NCBI GenBank assembly: GCA_016858145.1
Contig: JAEHOE010000123.1
Coordinates: 248,001-312,000 of the forward strand
Reading direction: 5' to 3'
DNA: 64,000 nt
From: Edaphochlamys debaryana
Taxonomy: Eukaryota; Chlorophyta; Chlorophyceae; Chlamydomonadales
Numbering within the stretch: the stretch's first letter is position 1; every line of letters begins with the position of its first letter. The position numbers were made by a program, and so were the translations under genes. Of the stretch, positions 56,834-64,000 are shown piece after piece. The notes beneath the pieces are model-generated. The model did no database searches and had not been told where the DNA came from. It worked only from the letters and a program-made list of their open reading frames with translations.

Positions 56834-59800
56834 TCATTGAAATAGGGCCCGCCGCGAGCTGCGTGCGGGGCCCAGCGGCGGCAGCGGCCCCAGCAGGCTC
56901 CGGTGCGAGCCCGCGGCCCCGGCTGCTGGCGGCCTGGCGGAGCTCTCCACCCCACTGCTTGGGCCTGCGCCCCCGCCCCCGCCGCCTCCCGCCTCAATGT
57001 CGTGCGGCGCCGCGCTTCCAGACTCCGCCCGGCCCCGCGACACGTGCCCCGTCTCCGAGGCCCGCTGAGCGGGCCCTGTCTCCGAAGCGCGCTTGGACGG
57101 CCCCGTCTCCGAGGCGCGCTGCGAGCGGCCCGAATCGGACTCGCGGTGCGGGGGGGCCTCCGCGCTGCGGTGAGCTCGGGTGGAGCTCGCTTCCCGCGAC
57201 GGCCGCCCCGAGGGCGCCCCTGAGGGACGGTCGTCCACGCTCCGCGCCACAGGCCGGCTGGCGTCCCGCCCGTGCGACGCCTGTCGGGAGGCCGAGGTCG
57301 AGGCCCCCGCCACAGCGCCCTGGCCAGAGCTCGAGGCGCGCGCCGCCGCCTCCTCCCCGGTGTCCGAGGCCCGCCCCGCCGCGGCGGTGCCGCCGGGTTC
57401 CGACGCCCTTCGCGCCTGCCCCTGCCCCTGCCCTTGGTCCCGGCCCCGGCCTCGGCTGCCCCCGGAAGTCCGCTCGCTGCCCGCGGACGTCCGCTCGCCG
57501 CCCTCGGCGCCTGCCGCGCCGGCGCCCGCCCGCACACCCGCGCCTGCCGCCGCTGCTGCCGGCACTGCAGCTGCCGAGGCCCCGGCGGAGGCGCGCGACT
57601 TGCCGGGGCCCGGCCGCAGCGCCGGCAGCGGCCCCAGCGGGCTGCGGCCAGTCAGCGTGGCGCGCAGCTGCGCGGGCGAGGGCGGCGGCGGGGGCTGATC
57701 GGGGTCGACGGAGGCGCGCAGCTGCGCCACGGAGAGGCGGCTGCTGCGGACCGACAGCAGGCTGCGGCCCGACACGGACCCGCGCAGCACCGGCGGCGGC
57801 GTGCGCGCGCGCGGCGTGCGCGACCGCGGCGTCCGCACGCGCGGCAGCGTCGGCGGCGGTGGCAGCACGGGCGGCGGCGTCGGCAGCGGCGGCGGCAGGT
57901 CGCCTTCGCCCTCGCCCTCGCCCTCGCCGTCCGGCGCCGGCGGCGGGCCGGCCGCCATGGCGGCAGCGCGCACCGCTGCCAGCGCGTCCGCCTCCGGGTC
58001 GCCCCTCGGCCGCTGGCGGCCTCCGCCGGACGCGCGCTGCTCGCCGCCACGAGGGTTGCCGCCCGAGCCCCGCGGGTGGCTTCGGCCGTGGCTGTGGCGG
58101 CCGTGGCTGTGCCGCAGGCTCTGCACCCCCGTGCCCCCGTCCAGGAGGTCCACGTGCACCTCCACGTGCTCCCCCACGCGTTCCCCCACGTGCTCCCCCG
58201 GGTCCGTGAAGCCCGTGCGCGGGTTTCGGGGCCCGTGCGGGGGCCGCTCCGTGTCGCGCGGGTGTAGCCGCGGCAGGGGGGGTGCGTGTGCGGTGGCGAG
58301 GTCGGGGGCAGGGATGGGCGCCGGCGCGACGCGGCCGCTGTTGCTGCGCCGGTGCGGGGGTGGCCCGGTCGTGCCCCCGGCAGAGGCGCCGGAGGGGGCG
58401 GTGGCGTAGCCCGCCTCGGCGGCCGCGGGGTCGTCGGGGCGCGCGGAGGCGGCGGCGGCGCTGCGCCGCTTGGAGGCGACGAAGAGGCCCACGAGCACGA
58501 GGGTGAGCAGCGCGACTACGCTGACAACGATGACGGCGATCTGTGGGAGAGGGAGGTGGGGTGGATGGCTGGGTGTGGGTGCAGGTGAGGCAGCGGTCAC
58601 GGCTGCGGCCGAGCTGTGGTTGCGGTTGTTTGCTGGGGCGAGGACGAGGAGGCTACTTCAGCTCAGGGAAGAGGGCGGGCAGAACTAGGGGGGGCATGCA
58701 TGTTGGCTGAGGACGGGGACGGGACCCTACAGCAAGCCGGCAATTTGAAACTGCAAGGATGAGCTCAGCTGCTTGGAGACGGCAAGGATACAAGGACCGC
58801 TGGGAGCAGTCACGCAAATCACCCAGGCCAGCCAGCGGTCGTGCAGAGGTGCCAACGCACCATCCAGCCCTGGACGCCCCCGCCGTCGCCGCTCGATCCG
58901 CTGCTGCTGCCATTGACCGCCTCACAGTTCCCGCCGGCGCACACTGCAAGGGCACCGTCAGGGGGGTGGCGGGGTCGGAACCAGTTTGGTGGTCAGTCAT
59001 AGCCATAGCAGGCCACGCCAGCGCGCAACTCTCGGCAGGCGCCCGGGTGCCAACATGATTCGCCGCCCAGGTCAGGTCAACGTCACCGACCACCCAGACC
59101 GGCTGCGGACCTGCAGTCAGGACCCAGGGCCCGTCCGTCCCCGCGCCTCACGTGTGTTGCTGTCCGTCAGAACAGTGGAGTTGATGGGCGGCGCGGGAGG
59201 CGGCGAAGGCGGGCCGGGGCAGATGACGCTTGCAGGGGTGCCCAGCGGACACACTGCAGAGCCGCAGGTGGGGCGGCGAAGGTCAGACGGCCAGGAGTTT
59301 TGGGCATAACGTCGCAACCCTACAACCAGCAACCGCTCGCCCCCCTCTGTGCAACACACAGCACCAATAAACCCCAGCTCAGCCCTTGCCCGGCTGCCCA
59401 GCGGCTCTCAGCGGATTCGGCCCTTTCCCCCAGCCCCGCTCCCACCCGCCTGCCCTACTCACGCCTGCTGGGGTCGGACACCGCAAAGCCAGTGACGCTG
59501 GAGCCCAGCACTCCGCCCCAGCGCGTGGCGAAGGCCTCGGCGGCGAATGACGCCAGCGACTGAGCGGCCACAGAGGCGGCCGCCACCTGGCGAGGGGGGC
59601 GGCGAGGAGGGCGGTGCGCGACACGGAAGGGCGGGTTGGGCGGCTTGGTTGCGTACAAGACAGGAACATGCCACCTCCACCTCTACCCCGTCCCTGGCAG
59701 CACACCATTGGGCTTCGCTACCGCCCCGCCCCGGCCTACGAGGGCGTGGGCTCGGACCCCGCCCCACCTGCTAGGGTCTGAGCCTGCGCCTCCCTCCTCT

Positions 59801-62800
59801 AGCCCCTTTCCCTCGCTCCAGCCCCGCTTCCGCCCGCCCCCCCGGCCCCCCCTACCTGCGAGGGGCTGGTCCCCGGCGGGAAGCGCACTGCGTAGTCCGC
59901 CACCACGGAGCCACACGTCATCTTGACCAGGGCCACGGCGGCAGCGGGCACCTGGGGAGGGGGGAGGCGGGGTGGAGCAGGAGGGTGGAGGCGGGAAGTG
60001 ACAGGAGGTCGGGTCGGGGAGCAGTCAGGGCGGAGGCAGGTTGCAGCGCGCGAAGGCTGGTAGTAGTCAACCCAGCCCCAGCGGTGGAAGCGTGGCGAAA
60101 GCCGCGCCCAGAGGCACTCGCGTCCTGAGGCCCCACCCTGCTGACTGAGGCCCAGGCTCACCCCGAGGGCTCACCCCCCTACACCCCACCCACGTCAAAG
60201 ATTCGGGCCAGCTCCACCACGAGGTCCACCTGAGGGGGGGGGGAGGGGAGGGGGGCCATGGTACAGGGGAAGGGGATGGTGGGGGTCATGGGAAGCGGCG
60301 CGAAGCGGAAATGGAAGACTCGGACTGGCGAAACTGCAAGGACTGGGAGCAGGGGTTACACGGGCCGGCAATTCGGCATGCAGGCCCCTGCTCCCCGCAG
60401 CACCAGCTGCCGGCTACCGGGACCTCCCCCGGCTACCGGGACGGCCTGTGATGCCGCCCTCCCTAGCGGCCCAATGCTCTGGCGTTTTGTAACCCCCTTG
60501 AACCCTATTGGGTGGTTTTGCAACAGGGCTGCTCACCTGCAGCTCCACCCCCCTGGACCCCAGCACGCCGCACTCGGTCCCCAGCACCACGCTGCCGGAC
60601 AGGGTCGCCACCGGCACTGATGAGGGGTTTCGGGGAAGGGTTTGGGCGGGATTGGGTACGGCGGGGCTCAGCGGTTTTGATTTGCAGGGAAAGCACAGCC
60701 TTCAGCAAGGCCACGTGCACAGCACGCACAGCACACTGCACGGCCAAGGCAGAGCACGGCACACACCGCAGGCGCGAAGGCATCATGGCCATTCCTGCAT
60801 GCCTCAATCTGCATGCACTCTGTCGATAGATACTGGAGTTCACCTGGAGCCGGCGGGGAGCGGGGCGGCGAGGGCCTGCGCGGGCTGGGAGGGCTCGGGG
60901 GGCGCTCCGGCGGCAGCGGCTGCTCCGGCGGCGGCGGCGGCCCGTCGGGGGCCGACGGCGGCGGCGGCGGCAGCGGCGGCAGATCGGGTGCGTCCGGGAA
61001 CAGCGGCGGCGGCGGAAGCGCAGAGGCGTAGGTGGGCGGCTGGGGCGCGTCTAGGGGCATCTCTGGAGGCGGCGACACGGCATGGCCGTACAGGCCGCCT
61101 GGCGGCGGCGGCAGGTCCGGCGGCGGCGGCTGGGCCACTGCCGCGGGCTGCCCCGGCGGCGGCGGCAGGTCTGGCGGCGGCGGCAGGTCTGCCAGCACGA
61201 GCGGCTGGTCAGGGACCGAGCGGGCCTGCTGCGGCTGTGTTGGGGGCCAGGGCGGAGCGCGGTCTGTGCTGAAGTAGAAACGCTCGGCTGCGGGGACGGG
61301 GGTTGACAGGGGGGTGGCATATGTGAGAAGGAGTTAAATGTGTTGATGTTGATCGATCGGGTATCAATGTCCATGGTCAGGGGGTATGGGCGTGCAGTCG
61401 TACCTGTACCGCAGTGCTCAAGCGTCAGGCTGGACGAGCAGTAGTTGTACGGGTCTGACGCGTTGTATGTCGGGCAGGTGGGGTCGGCCAGGCACCTGCG
61501 GGGTCCAACGGGCAGCAGCAGCGGCAGGAGCCACATCACACACAAAATGCATTGGCGAGGCATGCAGGAAGGACCGAAGGCGCCCATCGATCACGCGCTG
61601 GGGCAAACAAGCGCAACGGCAGCCGGTTAAAGTCGTTCTGAGCACAGGCTCACCACAGGCCGTTGGGGTCACCATCTGGGTTGGCGCAGTATCGGTAGAA
61701 CCCCGATGCCCACATCCAGGTGGGGCGGCAGGGGCAGCCCTCCCGCGTCACCTGCGCAGGGAAAGGAGGCAATGCGATGCGCTAAACGCAACGTGGTGTT
61801 GTCATTGGGATAGACTGGGGCTTGCCTCGCCCCAACTCGACGTAAGCCACCATAGCACCCACCATGCATTCCGCAGGAAACTCGCTCGGTGGCGGCGGCG
61901 GCGGCATGGGCGGCGGCGGCGGCGGGCGTGGCGGCGGCGGCGGCGACAGAGTCGAGCCGGGGGCCGGCGGCACGCCGCACGATTCGGGTGTGCCACCACA
62001 TGACTGGAAGCAGCGCGGCTGCGCCGGGTCGCAGCTGGGGCAGGAGCTGGGGTCCTCGACCTCGCAGCTGAACCAAGGCAAGGGGAGCCAGCGGGGATAG
62101 AGGGGTTGTGGGTTGTGGGTTGTGGGTTTGGGGGTCGGGGGTTGGGGGTTGAGCTCGGCTGTGCGCTATGGCGCGCTTCACGTGCCAGGCCCAGGCCGAG
62201 AGCAGGACACGCTGCAAGCCCTTGCTTGTTGCTACTTCGGCCCACGCCCTAACCCACCCAATCTCCTCCACACATGACGCACTCACAAGAGCGTGTTGTT
62301 GGTGGCCTCTGGCCACGCCTGGCAGAAGGCAAGGTCGTAATCGGCGGCGCCCACAGCGACCGTCCAGGAGCTCTTGCAGGCGCACTTGGAGGCGGAGGCC
62401 TGCGCACTCAGGACCAGGGCACACAAACAACCACAGTACCACACCTGCTTGCTTCCTTGCTAGCCTCCTTGCTACCACCTGCTGCCATGCGCAGCTGACG
62501 CATTTATGATTGCGGTTATGATTTGAACCCGGATGGCTGGAGGTTGATGCTTTGGCCGCACCTTGCAGCTCGCGTCGAGGGCGCTCGACGGTGCGTCCGG
62601 GGGGGCGGGCGGCTGCGCCACGGAGTACGGCGGGTTGAGGGCGTAGTACTGCCCCCAGCCGTACAGCACGGGGTTGAGCTCGGCCGTCACGTGGTGCGCC
62701 CTCTGGACCTGGGGCGAAGTGAGGAGAGTGGCTTGGGAATTCAGGGGTGGCAAGCGTGGAGTCTAGAGCACAAGCGGCGTGGTCCCATCGTCACTGCCAT

Positions 62801-64000
62801 TGCGCGCAGAGTAGCTCAGAAGCATAGAGCTCTTGTGGTTGTGGGCTGATGAGCTGGGTGGGGCTGAGCCTAAGTACGCTGGGGCTCGCTTGCGCGAGTG
62901 TGTCGCCCGCAAGTCCTGGCCTACGTACAGGGCGTGCCCAGCCAGCCCGTATGCTGGTGGGCTACAGGGCGTGATTCACGACAGCTCACGCCCCCAAAGA
63001 CCGCCAAGCCGAGCTCACCTGCCCCTCCGTAAAGTGCCCCAGCGCAGCAAAGCACACGGCGGTGTTGTACGTCATGTAGTTGCCCAGCTCGTCGTACCCA
63101 GCACGGTTGGGGCAGGAGTCGGCCCTGGGGCGATCGGTTGGAGATCGGTAGACGGTTGGAACGGATACCTCCAATTCCTACGGCTTACATTAACATTGTT
63201 GTATCCTAGCCCAAGCTGCCCCGGGCATGCCCCCGGCTCACCAGGCGTTGGCGTCTCCCTCCGGCACCCCCAGCCCGCTGCTCCAGCGGGTCAGCGTGGC
63301 GTCCCAGTCTCCGCCGTACTTGACCCAAAACACATCCATGCAGTAAGCCTGTGCCAAAGCGTAAAACTGGCTGCTTGTGACTGGGCCTGCAGAAGGGTGG
63401 GGCATAACGGGGCGGAACACTTTGATGTCAGCGTGTTAGCTTGCCCCAGGGCCCAGAGCAGGTCCACGCATAAGCAGGTAACCAGACAGAGCCGTCGCCG
63501 CATAAACGTGCCTACGCCTAGAGCACCAGGCCGGGGCAGCAAACCGCGGCGCCAACAAGGCGCGAGAGCTGCAGCCCACCCAGTTCCAGCTGCTGGCGGT
63601 TCCTAGGTACGCAAAGCGCACGTGGCACCAGGAGGAGGACCGCCCCCACCAGGATCTATGGCAGGGCCGCCCGCGGAGTCCCAGCTCACCCATGCTGCAC
63701 CACCTGGGGCCCACCCACCCACCCCGCTTCCATCACTCCACGCCACCCACCCAGCGCCGCTGGCGTGTCGCTGATGTAGTCATCGTCATCGCAGGAGCTG
63801 TCGTCACCGCCACTGGTTGGGCCGAATGGGTGCTGCGGGGGGCCGGTGCGGGTCGAGGGTCAAAGGCCGGAGGCGACGAAGGTCCTCCGAGGGAGGTCCC
63901 AAGATCACGCGCCAGGAGTGGCCGACCGCGTGTCCCTTGCGCAAGGTCGTTCAGGTCCCGCCAGCCCCAAGCTTTCTGGTAGCCCGAGGTGGTCCATGCG
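56834..64000 (-). CDS. Type I membrane M43-like metalloprotease B, 5' truncated by the window
   Basis: Paralog of metalloprotease A, tail to tail with it. Visible exons on the complement (1219 residues): 63832-63751, 63386-63242, 63124-63019, 62708-62562, 62399-62287, 62067-61863, 61751-61654, 61495-61404, 61287-60844, 60616-60537, 60229-60194, 59951-59856, 59586-59463, 59253-59152, 58943-58861, 58540-56834. The first visible exon (HPFGPTSGG...YISDTPAALG) starts with the third zinc-ligand histidine, so the HExxH exon lies beyond position 64000. Marks: WVKYGGDWDATL, Met-turn GNYMTYN, two Cys-rich modules (YCANPDGDPNGLWC), Pro-rich stalk of only about 120 residues, SEA-like domain (MTCGSVVADYAVRFPPGTS), transmembrane helix IAVIVVSVVALLTLVLVGLF. 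The cytoplasmic tail of about 545 residues, far longer than in A, has repeated RASETG-like motifs. Several exons have equal length and phase to those of gene A. Confidence 0.82.

Noticed and set aside
57801..58409. Open frames on the + strand across the tail exon of metalloprotease B
   Set aside because: Shadows of the long complement exon; the complement frame has the transmembrane helix and paralog support.
63840..64000. Open complement frame (WTTSGYQKAWGWRD...) considered as the catalytic exon of metalloprotease B
   Set aside because: It loosely resembles the start of gene A exon 9 but contains no HExxH and has no phase-0 donor that would join to the exon at 63832.

Overview
The window is nuclear DNA of a green alga, most likely a chlamydomonadalean (volvocine-type) chlorophyte. 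The evidence is very high GC, dense short introns with GT-AG and some GC-AG borders, long Ala/Gly/Pro/Gln low-complexity insertions in coding exons, (Ser)Pro-rich extracellular stretches like those of algal wall and matrix proteins, TGTAA-type polyadenylation motifs and a split nuclear tRNA gene. I rebuilt the genes by hand from splice consensus, codon phase and comparison of paralogs inside the window. Almost every junction closes in frame, but nothing was checked against transcripts.

Layout: (1) 3-476, 3' end of an unidentified Pro/Ala-rich ORF. (2) 3.4-22.3 kb, three direct-repeat copies of a phospholipid scramblase-family gene (3390-7377, 9102-12254, 19532-22284, all +). A five-exon MYND zinc-finger gene on the opposite strand (13803-17712) lies between copies 2 and 3 and is bordered by duplicated, partly decayed segments. 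(3) 22.3-25.2 kb, gene-poor stretch with a hairpin, a divergent repeat pair and a tRNA-Ala(AGC) with a 10-nt intron. (4) 25195-28856 (-), an R3H plus ankyrin protein with a predicted C-terminal membrane anchor, divergent from (5) 29285-44640 (+), a 29-exon, about 2862-residue F-box/SNF2/CW/RING helicase-like protein. (6) 45227-55551 (+) and 56834-beyond 64000 (-), two tail-to-tail paralogs of a type I membrane metalloprotease of the M43 (pappalysin-like) kind. These have Cys-rich modules, a Pro-rich stalk, a SEA-like extracellular domain, one transmembrane helix and a cytoplasmic tail.

The genes do not form one pathway. The themes are local duplication (scramblase trio, metalloprotease pair, MYND-flank repeats) and unusual intron behaviour. 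At least six places show a partial tandem copy of a splice junction lying 86-160 bp from the real one. Scramblase copies 1 and 2 carry extra introns absent from their sisters. One GC-AG intron is conserved in all three scramblases, and one intron has slid by 1 nt between the metalloprotease paralogs. The pattern suggests that short tandem duplications make new splice sites and introns in this genome. I regard this as the most interesting signal in the window.
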